This document shows, one piece after another, positions 25,249 to 33,854 of a stretch of 64,000 nucleotides of DNA. Under the pieces are notes generated by a model. The model was not told where the DNA came from. It did not search any database and was given only the letters and a program-made list of their open reading frames with translations. The stretch spans positions 1 to 64,000 of the forward strand of contig JAJTFA010000002.1 of assembly GCA_021299635.1 (NCBI GenBank). The letters are read 5' to 3'. The DNA is from Sphingobacteriales bacterium. GTDB lineage: Bacteria > Bacteroidota > Bacteroidia > UKL13-3. Every line of letters starts with the position of its first letter. Position 1 is the stretch's first letter. Position numbers and translations under genes: made by a program.

Positions 25249-26573
25249 AACCAGTAACATTTTCGTCTTTAAAAGAATTCTTCTCACATGATATCTGGTA
25301 TGTTAAGATAGACAAGTTTCCCCGCTGGCAGCGTGGAGCTATTAAACTGCTGCGAATTGTATTGCTTGCCATACATGATTATACGCAAAAGCAACTGGCA
25401 TTAAGAGCAACGGCACTTACCTTATACACCCTACTTTCCATAGTTCCTGTGATAGCCATGGTATTTGGTATTGCGCAGGGATTTGGGCTTCAGCAATACC
25501 TTACCGATGAATTGAATAAGGCATTTGCCACACAACCTGAAATTTTAAATAACCTGCTGGTATATGTGCAAAATTTATTGGGTAATACCAAAGGTGGTAT
25601 AATTGCCGGATTTGGTTTTGTATTGTTGCTTTGGTCTGTTCTGCAGGTATTGGCAAACATTGAGGATGCTTTTAATTTTATCTGGCATGTGCAAACTCCT
25701 CGCACCTGGGCCCGTAAATTTACTGATTATCTTAGTATCATTCTGGTTGCCCCGTTGTTCATTGCTTTTTCAGGAGTAGCCACCATTTTTATCAGCACGC
25801 AGATTAAATGGGTTGCCCAGGAAATTTCCTTTCTGGGCTCAACCATATCGCAACTCATTATTATTTCCATTCAATTTTTACCTTATCTCACCACTTCATT
25901 GTTGTTTTTTCTGCTTTATCTGGTTATGCCCAATACGCGCGTTAAGCCCGCCTCTGCAGCTTATGCCGGCATTCTTTCGGGTATTGTTTTTCAGGTGTTT
26001 GAGTGGGCCTATATTGCTTTTCAGATAGGTGTTTCAAATTATAATACCATTTATGGCAGCTTTGCCTCTATCCCGTTGTTTATTACCTTTCTTCAATTCA
26101 GCTGGATCATTGTGCTAATTGGTGCTGAAATATCTTATTCTGTTCAGCATGTAGTAGAGTATGAAAGTCGCGTTCAGATGGCAAATCTCAGTCATGAAAT
26201 GAAAATGGTGTATTCTCTATACCTGCTACATCATATTGCCAATAAATTTAAAGCAGGCGATAAAGCACCATCAGTAAGCGAAATGAGCGGAAGGCTTGGA
26301 TTACAAGCTACCATATGTAAAACATTGCTTCATCAATTGGTTATGGCCAAGCTTATTGCCGAAAGTGTTGAGGGGAAAAACAAGGATGCTGTATATTTAC
26401 CCGCAATAGATATTGCCCGTTTAAATATTGCCTTTGTGGTAAATAAATTAGAGAGTACAGGCGAGTTGAGAGTATCAGATTCAGATACGCTTACCAAAAT
26501 TAAACACCTCTACAACGATTTAGAGCTGGCCACTTTTAACAGCGCCTCAAATAAAAATATCACTGAAATATAA
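25245..26573 (+). CDS. YihY/BrkB family inner-membrane protein with winged-helix-like C-terminus
   Basis: A 442-aa protein. Residues ~30-310 are the YihY/virulence factor BrkB domain with six membrane helices: ALRATALTLYTLLSIVPVIA, FGFVLLLWSVLQVLANIEDA and NYNTIYGSFASIPLFITFLQ are typical. After ~310 comes a cytoplasmic domain of ~130 residues (APSVSEMSGRLGLQATICKT, then LVMAKLIAESVEGKNKDAV) resembling a winged helix. Despite old annotation as RNase BN, this family is not an RNase; its role is unclear. It is coupled to TauE upstream by 4 bp; aat follows after 6 bp. Confidence 0.85.
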   Translation: MKPVTFSSLKEFFSHDIWYVKIDKFPRWQRGAIKLLRIVLLAIHDYTQKQLALRATALTLYTLLSIVPVIAMVFGIAQGFGLQQYLTDELNKAFATQPEILNNLLVYVQNLLGNTKGGIIAGFGFVLLLWSVLQVLANIEDAFNFIWHVQTPRTWARKFTDYLSIILVAPLFIAFSGVATIFISTQIKWVAQEISFLGSTISQLIIISIQFLPYLTTSLLFFLLYLVMPNTRVKPASAAYAGILSGIVFQVFEWAYIAFQIGVSNYNTIYGSFASIPLFITFLQFSWIIVLIGAEISYSVQHVVEYESRVQMANLSHEMKMVYSLYLLHHIANKFKAGDKAPSVSEMSGRLGLQATICKTLLHQLVMAKLIAESVEGKNKDAVYLPAIDIARLNIAFVVNKLESTGELRVSDSDTLTKIKHLYNDLELATFNSASNKNITEI

Positions 26574-26579
26574 TGCTGC

Positions 26580-27167
26580 ATGCTCAGTGCCGATGAATTG
26601 ATTTTCGGTTATATGTGTGGGGTTTTCCCAATGGCCGATTCCAGCGAAGAAAATGCCATTTACTGGTATGATCCACAACAAAGAGGCATTATCCCATTGG
26701 ATGGACTCATCATCAGCAAATCGCTTGGTCAAACCCTGCGTAACAAAAAGTTTAACGTTACCATGAATACTGCTTTTGAGGAGGTGATTCGTGCATGTGC
26801 CAATAGAACAAAAACCTGGATTTCGGAAGAGATTATTGAGGCTTACACTAGCCTTCATGAAATGGGTTTTGCCTACAGTTTTGAAACGCGCAATAAAGAA
26901 AATAAGTTAGTTGGTGGACTTTACGGTGTTGCGATTGGCAAGGCTTTTTTTGGTGAATCAATGTTTCACACAGAAAGAGATGCCTCCAAAGTGGCATTGG
27001 TACATCTGGTTAGGTGGCTAAGTCAAAGCAATTTTCTGTTACTGGACACACAATATATTACCGAGCACTTAAAATCATTGGGAGGTATTGAAATTAGCCG
27101 GGAAGAATACCGTAAGCTATTGGCAGCTGCTTTAGGTAAAGCAATAACTAACGACAGAAAGGATTAA
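26580..27167 (+). CDS. aat: Leucyl/phenylalanyl-tRNA--protein transferase
   Basis: A 195-aa enzyme. ELIFGYMCGVFPMAD at the N-terminus, then IYWYDPQQRGIIPLDGL, RTKTWISEEIIEAYTSLHEM, SFETRNKENKLVGGLYGVAI and GKAFFGESMFHTERDASKVA are the conserved Aat motifs. Aat attaches Leu or Phe from tRNA to N-terminal Arg/Lys of proteins, making them ClpS/ClpAP substrates in the N-degron pathway. It ends in a TAA that overlaps the TAA of the convergent pnuC gene (shared TTAA at 27164-27167). Length is slightly short but complete. Confidence 0.94.
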   Translation: MLSADELIFGYMCGVFPMADSSEENAIYWYDPQQRGIIPLDGLIISKSLGQTLRNKKFNVTMNTAFEEVIRACANRTKTWISEEIIEAYTSLHEMGFAYSFETRNKENKLVGGLYGVAIGKAFFGESMFHTERDASKVALVHLVRWLSQSNFLLLDTQYITEHLKSLGGIEISREEYRKLLAAALGKAITNDRKD

Positions 27168-27784
27168 GCTGATAAATTTGTATTCAGCTTTTCTTGCATA
27201 TACGATTGGCGCCAATTATAATAACCTACTATTGAAAGCAAAAAATAGATGGCAGCAAGTGAGGCCATTCCTTTTAAATCGGCATTTATATAAAGCCAAA
27301 TAGAAAAACCATTTAAAGCAATCCAGTAGAGCCAACCTGACAAAATTTTTCTGGATTCTTTATAGGTAGCAATAAAACTGAATATGGTAATAAATATATC
27401 CAAGGTTTTTATTTGTAGTTGAGGGAGCATCAAGCCGGCAGCAAACCATATAATTGCGCATGACAAAAAGCCGCCTGTCAACACGCGTAGTTGCATAGAA
27501 AAATGCCATTTAACAATAGGTCTTTTATGATTAGTGCCTGCATACCAATACCACCAGCCGTAAGCACCCATTGCTGCATAAAATAAATATAAAATAAGTT
27601 GACCCCAAAGCCCATTTTCTGCAAATAAGAAACAACCGGCAACTGAAGAAACAATCCCAAAAAACCAGCAACTTATTTTTTCGCGTGAGAGGAGATAATT
27701 ATACAGGAGTGTGGTTATGATAGCAAACCATTCCAATAAGGAAAAATTAAATACACTTATTAAAGATTTCATTATATCCCGCAA
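27164..27784 (-). CDS. pnuC: PnuC-family vitamin transporter (nicotinamide riboside, or possibly thiamin)
   Basis: A protein of up to 206 aa with about seven membrane helices. LEWFAIITTLLYNYLLSREK, CWFFGIVSSVAGCFLFAENG and MGAYGWWYWYAG (the PnuC YGWxxW motif) place it in the PnuC/SWEET-like family, as do the C-terminal GWLYWIALNGFSIWLYINAD residues. Members move nicotinamide riboside (PnuC), thiamin (PnuT) or riboflavin (PnuX) down a gradient. No thiamin-kinase or NadR partner is next to it, and I see no TPP aptamer in the 235 bp upstream, so specificity is open. The start could be ATG 27784 or the next Met four codons on. Confidence 0.85.
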   Translation of the reverse strand: MRDIMKSLISVFNFSLLEWFAIITTLLYNYLLSREKISCWFFGIVSSVAGCFLFAENGLWGQLILYLFYAAMGAYGWWYWYAGTNHKRPIVKWHFSMQLRVLTGGFLSCAIIWFAAGLMLPQLQIKTLDIFITIFSFIATYKESRKILSGWLYWIALNGFSIWLYINADLKGMASLAAIYFLLSIVGYYNWRQSYMQEKLNTNLSA

Positions 27785-28019
27785 ATAAATACAATATCTA
27801 TAAACTTCTCATCGTAGTTATGATACTTGGGAATTAGGTGCTGATTTTCTGCTATTAGTTGCTATAATTAGCATTTTTAGACTGTTAGTTTTCCCTTTCC
27901 GAAATTTCAAAAGAAAAGCTAATTGCCCTTTAATTATACTCACTCCCCATGCGCAGCCTAAATAAGCCAGCTATTAAACTTTTAACCGGATTTGAATGCA
28001 ATAAAATTTAATCAATTCA

Positions 28020-30848
28020 ATGATTACATTTGAGGCAATGAGCACTCGCAAAAAATTATTTTTATTAGACGGAATGGCTTTGGTTTACCGTGCCTATTTT
28101 GCATTTAGTCAAAACCCAAGAATCACCTCATATGGCTTTAATACATCAGCCATTTTTGGATATGTAAATACGGTATTAGATATTCTAAAAAAGGAGAAGC
28201 CTACACATATTGGTGTTTCGTTTGATACCGCAGCCCCCACTGCCAGACATGAAGAGTACGAACATTACAAAGCACATAGACAAGAGCAGCCTGAGGATAT
28301 AACTAAGTCTTTGCCCTATATCATGAATATTACAAAGGCTATGCGAATACCGCTTTTATTAAAAGATGGTTATGAAGCTGATGATATAATAGGAACGCTT
28401 GCTAAAAAAGCCGAAAAGCAAGGATTTGATGTTTATATGATGACTCCTGATAAAGATTTTGGTCAATTGGTAAGTGAGCATATTTTTATTTATAAACCCG
28501 GAAGGCAAGGCAATGAATATGAAATTTTAGGTGTGCCGGAAGTGCTAAAAAAATGGGAGATAACAGACATAAAACAAGTAATTGATATTTTAGGTATGTG
28601 GGGCGATGCAGTAGATAATATTCCCGGCATACCGGGTATTGGCGAAAAAACAGCCAAAGCCCTTGTTCAAAAATACGGAAGCATGGAGGGATTATATGAA
28701 AACCTGCATGAGCTTAAAGGCAAACAGAAAGAGAACGTTGAAAATAACCGCGAGCAGGCTTTTCTTAGCAAGCGCCTTGCAACTATTGATACAAATGTAC
28801 CTATTGAGTTAATTGAGGAAGATCTGATTCTTGAAAAACCGGATAAAGAAGAAGTAGAAAAGATTTTTACCGAGCTTGAATTTAAAACGCTGGCTAAAAG
28901 ATTATTTGGCACCGAGCCTCAAAATAGCACTATTGAAAATAAAGTGGCAGGATCTGCACCGGGTGCTTTTGATTTATTTAACCAAGGGGAATCTGCCGAA
29001 AAAACAATTGTGCAAGAGGAACCTGCCGCAGCAATGCTTACTATAGAGCAAGTGCCGCATGAATATATTTTACTCGCTACAACAGAACAAATGAAACAGG
29101 CATTACACATTTTACTTCAGCAAAAAGAAGTGTGTTTTGATACCGAAACAACCAGCCTTGATAAAATTGATAACGATATTGTAGGGTTTAGTTTCAGCTA
29201 CAAGCCACATCACGGCTACTATATTGCGTGCCCTGCAGATTTTGATGAAGCCAAAAGCATACTGCAAGTATTTAAACCCCTGTTCGATGATCAGAATATC
29301 ATTAAAATTGGTCAGAATATAAAATATGATTTGAGCATCCTGAAAAGGTACGAAATAGACTTAAAGGGTCCGTGGTTTGATACCATGTTGGCACATTACC
29401 TGATTGAACCTGACTTAAGACACGGCATGGATTACTTATCTGCCATATACCTGAATTATGAGCCGGTAAGCATTGAAACGCTTATTGGCAAAAAAGGTAA
29501 AAACCAGTTGAGTATGCGTGATGTGGAAACAACAAAAATTAAAGAATATGCCGTTGAAGATACAGACATAACCCTGCAACTTAAACACAAATTAGAGCCG
29601 GAGTTAAAAGCAAGAGAGGCTGAAAAATTGCTGCATGATTTGGAAGAGCCTTTAGTGCCGGTGCTGGCCGATATGGAGGCAGAAGGTGTGCGCATTAACA
29701 AACACTTTTTAAATGAATACTCAAAGGGGCTTGAAGGAGAAATAGTTGCGCTGGAGAAAAGAATTATTGAGCTTGCAGGTATTCCTTTTAATATAGCCTC
29801 GCCAAAACAATTAGGAGAAGTATTGTTTGAATTACTTAAGCTAGATCCCAAAGCCAAGAAAACCAAAACCGGCCAGTATCAAACAGGTGAAGATGTGTTG
29901 CAAGGCTTGAGTGAACATGAAATTGTGCGGTGCATTCTGGAAGTTAGGCAGCTTCAAAAATTAAAATCAACTTATGTTGATGCATTGCCTGAATTGATAC
30001 ATCCCTCAACAGGAAGGGTGCATACCTCGTTTAATCAAGCAGTGGCAGCAACAGGCAGATTAAGCTCTACCAATCCTAACTTGCAAAATATACCTATCAA
30101 AACAGACAAAGGCAGAGAGGTAAGAAAAGCTTTCATAGCAAGAAATGAAGATTATGTATTGCTCAGTGCCGACTACTCACAAATTGAACTGCGCATTGTT
30201 GCTTCCATTGCCAATGAGCAAAATATGATTGATGCATTTAGGCAAGGCATAGATATTCATTCCGCAACTGCTGCTAAGGTTTATGGTGTAAGTGTTGCGG
30301 ATGTTACATCCGAACAAAGAAGAAATGCCAAAGCTGTTAATTTTGGTATTATATACGGACAATCTGCATTTGGTTTGTCTCAAAGTTTGGGAATACCGCG
30401 TAAAGAAGCAGGAGCCATCATAGAAGAATATTTTAAGCAATATCCCAGCATTAAACAGTATATGAATGATACCATACAGTTTGCAAAAGAAAATGGCTTC
30501 GTGCAAACACTCATGGGCAGGCGCAGGTATCTGCGAGATATTAATTCAGCAAACTTTACGGTGCGTGGTTTTGCCGAACGCAACGCCATTAATGCTCCTA
30601 TACAAGGCAGTGCTGCCGATATGATAAAAGTGGCTATGATTCGCATACACCAACGTATGAAAAAGGAAGCGTCATTCAAGTCAAAAATGATTCTGCAGGT
30701 ACATGATGAGTTACTGTTTGATGTGCACAAATCAGAAATTGAATTAATGAAAAAACTGGTTAAAGAAGAGATGGAGAAAGCCATGCCACTAAATGTTCCG
30801 GTAATTGCAGAAGCCGGTACCGGAGAAAACTGGCTGGAAGCACATTAA
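28020..30848 (+). CDS. polA: DNA polymerase I
   Basis: A 942-aa three-domain polymerase. The 5'-3' exonuclease is residues ~10-290 (LFLLDGMALVYRAYFAF, DGYEADDIIGTLAKKAE, GDAVDNIPGIPGIGEKTAK). The 3'-5' proofreading domain (~345-540) keeps its acidic residues: VCFDTETTSLDKIDNDIVG, KIGQNIKYDLSIL and YAVEDTDITLQLK. The polymerase domain has motif A (DYSQIELRIVASI), motif B (RRNAKAVNFGIIYGQSAFGL) and motif C (QVHDELLFD). It removes RNA primers and fills gaps. The start is ATG 28020 or, just as plausibly, ATG 28038 (MSTRKKLFLLDGM), because a promoter-like box overlaps the first codons. Confidence 0.96.
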   Translation: MITFEAMSTRKKLFLLDGMALVYRAYFAFSQNPRITSYGFNTSAIFGYVNTVLDILKKEKPTHIGVSFDTAAPTARHEEYEHYKAHRQEQPEDITKSLPYIMNITKAMRIPLLLKDGYEADDIIGTLAKKAEKQGFDVYMMTPDKDFGQLVSEHIFIYKPGRQGNEYEILGVPEVLKKWEITDIKQVIDILGMWGDAVDNIPGIPGIGEKTAKALVQKYGSMEGLYENLHELKGKQKENVENNREQAFLSKRLATIDTNVPIELIEEDLILEKPDKEEVEKIFTELEFKTLAKRLFGTEPQNSTIENKVAGSAPGAFDLFNQGESAEKTIVQEEPAAAMLTIEQVPHEYILLATTEQMKQALHILLQQKEVCFDTETTSLDKIDNDIVGFSFSYKPHHGYYIACPADFDEAKSILQVFKPLFDDQNIIKIGQNIKYDLSILKRYEIDLKGPWFDTMLAHYLIEPDLRHGMDYLSAIYLNYEPVSIETLIGKKGKNQLSMRDVETTKIKEYAVEDTDITLQLKHKLEPELKAREAEKLLHDLEEPLVPVLADMEAEGVRINKHFLNEYSKGLEGEIVALEKRIIELAGIPFNIASPKQLGEVLFELLKLDPKAKKTKTGQYQTGEDVLQGLSEHEIVRCILEVRQLQKLKSTYVDALPELIHPSTGRVHTSFNQAVAATGRLSSTNPNLQNIPIKTDKGREVRKAFIARNEDYVLLSADYSQIELRIVASIANEQNMIDAFRQGIDIHSATAAKVYGVSVADVTSEQRRNAKAVNFGIIYGQSAFGLSQSLGIPRKEAGAIIEEYFKQYPSIKQYMNDTIQFAKENGFVQTLMGRRRYLRDINSANFTVRGFAERNAINAPIQGSAADMIKVAMIRIHQRMKKEASFKSKMILQVHDELLFDVHKSEIELMKKLVKEEMEKAMPLNVPVIAEAGTGENWLEAH
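28025..28032 (+). promoter_or_regulatory. -7 element inside the first codons of polA
   Basis: TACATTTG is an exact TAnnTTTG match, but it overlaps codons 2-5 of the longest polA frame. If used, transcription would begin near 28038, at the second ATG. A chance match is possible; there is no -33 TTG at the right spacing. Confidence 0.3.
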
Positions 30849-30903
30849 ACTTTTTATCCATTAAAGTGTTTGCCCATAGTAATCAATTTCTAATTTTCAA
30901 CTT

Positions 30904-31971
30904 ATGAAAAAATTAATATCATTTTTGTTTGTTCTGGCACTGCTTGCTACAGCTTCGCAAATTGCTTATACCAGTTCAAACTCTGCACCCCCCGTAGGAT
31001 ATACCAATGCACCGGGCAATGGCAATTGCGCAGGGTGCCATGGTGGTTCATCATTGGTAACCTCCGGCAGCATCTGGAATAATATTAGCCTTACATCATC
31101 TGTGCCGCTTGGCTCGTTTCAGCCCAATACCACATACACCATGACCCTCACATTTGCAGACCCTTCACGCACCAAGTATGGCTTTCAGCTGCTTGTGTTG
31201 CCTGTTGCTGCAACAGCATCCAGTGCAAGCGTAGGTACACTAACAGCTACCAATCCATCAGTGAGTGTAAATACTTCCGGCAATCGTTCTTATGTAAGCC
31301 ACTCCAACAGTGGAACAGCGGCACCTGCCAATAGCAGAACATGGGAATTTGACTGGACCACACCGGCAGCATTTAATGGCGGTGCTACTTTTTATGTGGT
31401 CATAAATTCTTCTAATAATAATTTTAGCAGTAGTGGAGATATTATTTATGCCAGAACTTTTGGTGCTACAGTTTTACCCGTTAAATGGCTTCATACCAAA
31501 GTAAATACAACCAATGATGAAAACATTATTGAATGGGCTACTGCATCAGAAACCAATAACAGCCATTTTGATATTGAGAAAAGTGATAACCTGAAAGAAT
31601 GGAGAAGCATTGGCCGATTAGACGGAAAAGGAAACAGCGATGACATAAATCATTACATGTTTGCTGATGAAGAAAAAACAGCTGCATATTACAGGATTAA
31701 GCAAACAGACTTTGATGGTTCATATGCCTATTCAAGTGTGGTATTTGCTGCTGTAAATAATGGCATGCGTCAACTTTTATATAAGCCGGAATCAAAACTT
31801 ATTGAGGTTACCGGCATGCACCATTCACAAACGCTGCAAGTATTGAAACACAACGGAACCTTGGTTAAAACTATTATTGGTGAAGATAAAATTGATGTAG
31901 GTGATTTTAATCCGGGCGTGTATTTTATACAAACCCCTTCAGGATCATTTGAAAAAATATTTATTTATTGA
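30904..31971 (+). CDS. Secreted choice-of-anchor V-type protein with T9SS-like C-terminus
   Basis: A 355-aa exported protein with a signal peptide (FLFVLALLATASQIA). Next comes a CxxCH-containing motif, GNGNCAGCHGGSS (C42, C45, H46), at the head of a reelin-like domain. This is the signature of the 'choice-of-anchor V' module of Bacteroidota. FQPNTTYTMTLTFADPS and TRTWEFDWTTPAAF-like strands belong to it. From ~190 a fibronectin-like region reads WLHTKVNTTNDENIIEWATA. The C-terminus (VLKHNGTLVKTI, then FNPGVYFIQTPSGSFEKIFI) is a divergent T9SS type A sorting domain. It is likely surface-displayed. The CxxCH could bind haem, but this is unproven. It overlaps the convergent permease gene by 7 bp. 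Confidence 0.78.
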   Translation: MKKLISFLFVLALLATASQIAYTSSNSAPPVGYTNAPGNGNCAGCHGGSSLVTSGSIWNNISLTSSVPLGSFQPNTTYTMTLTFADPSRTKYGFQLLVLPVAATASSASVGTLTATNPSVSVNTSGNRSYVSHSNSGTAAPANSRTWEFDWTTPAAFNGGATFYVVINSSNNNFSSSGDIIYARTFGATVLPVKWLHTKVNTTNDENIIEWATASETNNSHFDIEKSDNLKEWRSIGRLDGKGNSDDINHYMFADEEKTAAYYRIKQTDFDGSYAYSSVVFAAVNNGMRQLLYKPESKLIEVTGMHHSQTLQVLKHNGTLVKTIIGEDKIDVGDFNPGVYFIQTPSGSFEKIFIY

Positions 31972-33194
31972 TTTACCTGAGCCATTTGCCTTGCTTTTGC
32001 AGCAGGGTAAAGAGCAGCCACAAAACCAATAGATATAATAGTTGCCATTACCAAAATTAAATCTGAGAGCCTTAATTGCACAGGATAAGCCATGGAAATA
32101 AAATCAGCCGATTTGCTGAGTTTTACAAAACCATAAACTTCCTGAAGTTTAGTAATACAAATGCCAGCTAGCATGCCCAAGCCCCCTCCGGAAATTGCAA
32201 TAAATAGGCTATTCCATTTATAAACAGATGCAATCTCGCTATTTGTTAAACCTAATGCTGAAAGCATTTTAATGTCCTTCTTTTTTTCCATTACCAGTAT
32301 ATACAAAGAGCCTATGGCATTGGAAGAAGCAATGAGCAGAATAAAGAATAAAATTATGTAGCTCATCAGTTTTTCCGACTTCAATACTTTATAAAAGCCT
32401 TCTCGCTGCTCATATCTGCCAAGCACTTTTAGTTCACTACCTGCAAATTCTTTTATTGCCTGCACAACCTTATCCTGTGAGACATTTGGTTTTAATTTAA
32501 TTTCAATTGCGCTAACAGCAGTTTGGCGCTCCAATAAAGGACGTAAAAACTGTAAAGACACCAGTACCATCTTATTGTCTATTTCTTCCTGAATACTAAA
32601 GACCCCTGCAAGCCTTACAGGCGTTTTGGTAAAAGAGCCTTCCGGATTTAACACATCTGTTTCACTGCGCCTGGGCACATAAACTACCATCTGCTGAAAA
32701 ATATCCTGCGGATCTGCAGCGAGCTGCCATGCAATGCCCTGACCCAATAGTGCATAAGAAATATCCTGCGATTGCAATAATAAATTACCTGCAACGATGC
32801 AGCTATCCAAATCGGTCATTTTTAAATACTGCTCATCAACACCTTTTATGGTTGCAATATTTTGCCTGTCGGCATACTTAAGCAATACATTCTCTTCTAA
32901 AACCAATGAAAATATTTCAATTCCATCTAACGTTTTCAGTTGTTTAATGATGGCGTCTGGTTCAAAAACTTTACCCACTGCCGGTGCTATTTTCACCTGC
33001 GGATCAAAACGGTTGTACATGCTCTGAAACATGTTTTCAAAACCGTTGAAAACAGAAAGCACAACAACCAATGCTGCAGCTCCTATAAAATATCCCAATA
33101 AAGAAATGCCGGAAATAATACTGATTAGATTAAAAGAGCCCCCGCTCTTGCGGGAGAAAAAATAACGCTTTGCTATGCCTAGTGATAGCATCAT
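31965..33194 (-). CDS. ABC transporter permease of the LolC/LolE (FtsX) type
   Basis: A 409-aa protein. The first helix region IISGISLLGYFIGAAALVVV with LSVFNGFENMF is typical of LolC/E lipoprotein-releasing permeases. A periplasmic MacB-like core domain (~60-250) follows, then three C-terminal helices of the FtsX domain (YIILFFILLIASSNAIGSLY, then KDIKMLSALGLTNSEIASVY). Such permeases, with a LolD-like ATPase encoded elsewhere, extract lipoproteins from the inner membrane. The gene overlaps tdk by 4 bp upstream. No ATPase gene is adjacent, as is common in this phylum. The LolC/E role is inferred from similarity. Confidence 0.85.
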   Translation of the reverse strand: MMLSLGIAKRYFFSRKSGGSFNLISIISGISLLGYFIGAAALVVVLSVFNGFENMFQSMYNRFDPQVKIAPAVGKVFEPDAIIKQLKTLDGIEIFSLVLEENVLLKYADRQNIATIKGVDEQYLKMTDLDSCIVAGNLLLQSQDISYALLGQGIAWQLAADPQDIFQQMVVYVPRRSETDVLNPEGSFTKTPVRLAGVFSIQEEIDNKMVLVSLQFLRPLLERQTAVSAIEIKLKPNVSQDKVVQAIKEFAGSELKVLGRYEQREGFYKVLKSEKLMSYIILFFILLIASSNAIGSLYILVMEKKKDIKMLSALGLTNSEIASVYKWNSLFIAISGGGLGMLAGICITKLQEVYGFVKLSKSADFISMAYPVQLRLSDLILVMATIISIGFVAALYPAAKARQMAQVNQ

Positions 33195-33787
33195 ATTTTG
33201 GCAGACTGCATGCTTTTCATTCCCTCGTTAAAACAGTGGCGACAACGCGCTTCATAGGTTTCTTTTTCCCCTAGCATTATCAAGTCCATATCATCAGCTT
33301 TTCTAAAAGAGTGCGTGGCCAAATCGCCACAAACCATGCAGATGGCATTCACCTTTGTTACATATTCTGCAACTGCCATTAAGGCTGGCATGGGGCCAAA
33401 AGGTTTCCCCAGATAATCCATATCAAGACCGGCAACAACCACACGCACTCCTTTTTCAGCGAGCGTTTGACATACATAAACTATTTCATCATCAAAAAAT
33501 TGGGCTTCATCTATACCCATCACATCGGCCTCGCAATTCATCAATAAAATATTTAATGACGACTGAACAGGGGTTGAGGGTATTGAATTTGAATTGTGCG
33601 AAACAATCTCCGTATTGTGATAGCGCGTATCAACTGCTGGCTTGTAAATCTCTACATTTAAGTTGGCAATGCGCGCACGGTTAAGCCTGCGTATGAGCTC
33701 CTCTGTTTTTCCTGAAAACATCGAGCCGCATATCACCTCTATCCAACCCTTTTTGTGTGTATTTTGAAATCTTGGTTCTAAAAACAT
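33191..33787 (-). CDS. tdk: Thymidine kinase (type II)
   Basis: A 198-aa cytoplasmic enzyme. The P-loop is GSMFSGKTEELIRRL (~22-36). The catalytic and DNA-salvage motif DVMGIDEAQFFDDEI (~88) follows, then VVVAGLDMDYLGKPFGPMPA (lasso-loop neighbourhood). The zinc site has two Cys pairs, CMVC (~150) and CRHC (~186). It phosphorylates thymidine in pyrimidine salvage. Its stop overlaps the start of the LolC/E-type permease by 4 bp. It is divergent from the unknown gene at 33855, with a perfect 16-bp palindrome between them. Confidence 0.95.
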   Translation of the reverse strand: MFLEPRFQNTHKKGWIEVICGSMFSGKTEELIRRLNRARIANLNVEIYKPAVDTRYHNTEIVSHNSNSIPSTPVQSSLNILLMNCEADVMGIDEAQFFDDEIVYVCQTLAEKGVRVVVAGLDMDYLGKPFGPMPALMAVAEYVTKVNAICMVCGDLATHSFRKADDMDLIMLGEKETYEARCRHCFNEGMKSMQSAKI

Positions 33788-33819
33788 GTAAATTTACTTG
33801 CGGCAGTAAAATAAAACAG

Positions 33820-33835
33820 AAATTTGTACAAATTT
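33820..33835. promoter_or_regulatory. Perfect 16-bp palindrome between divergent tdk and 33855 gene
   Basis: aaatttgtacaaattt reads the same on both strands. It lies 33 bp from the tdk start and 20 bp from the start of the gene at 33855. It contains TTTG and TACAAATTTG-like elements in both directions. It could be a shared operator or the overlap of two promoters. AT-rich chance palindromes exist, so this is tentative. Confidence 0.35.
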
Positions 33836-33854
33836 GAATAATTAATTTAAACCC

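Noticed and set aside
27785-28019. TPP or other riboswitch upstream of pnuC
   Set aside because: Searched by eye on the minus strand for THI-box hallmarks (CTGAGA, ACCTGATC); none present.
29456-30784. Several minus-strand ORFs of 109-136 aa opposite polA
   Set aside because: Ser-rich, low-information translations opposite the conserved polymerase motifs; typical antisense shadows.
30904-31971. Cytochrome c function for the CxxCH in the T9SS protein
   Set aside because: The GNGNCAGCHGG context is characteristic of the choice-of-anchor V module; no distal Met/His arrangement of a cytochrome fold is apparent, so haem binding was not claimed.
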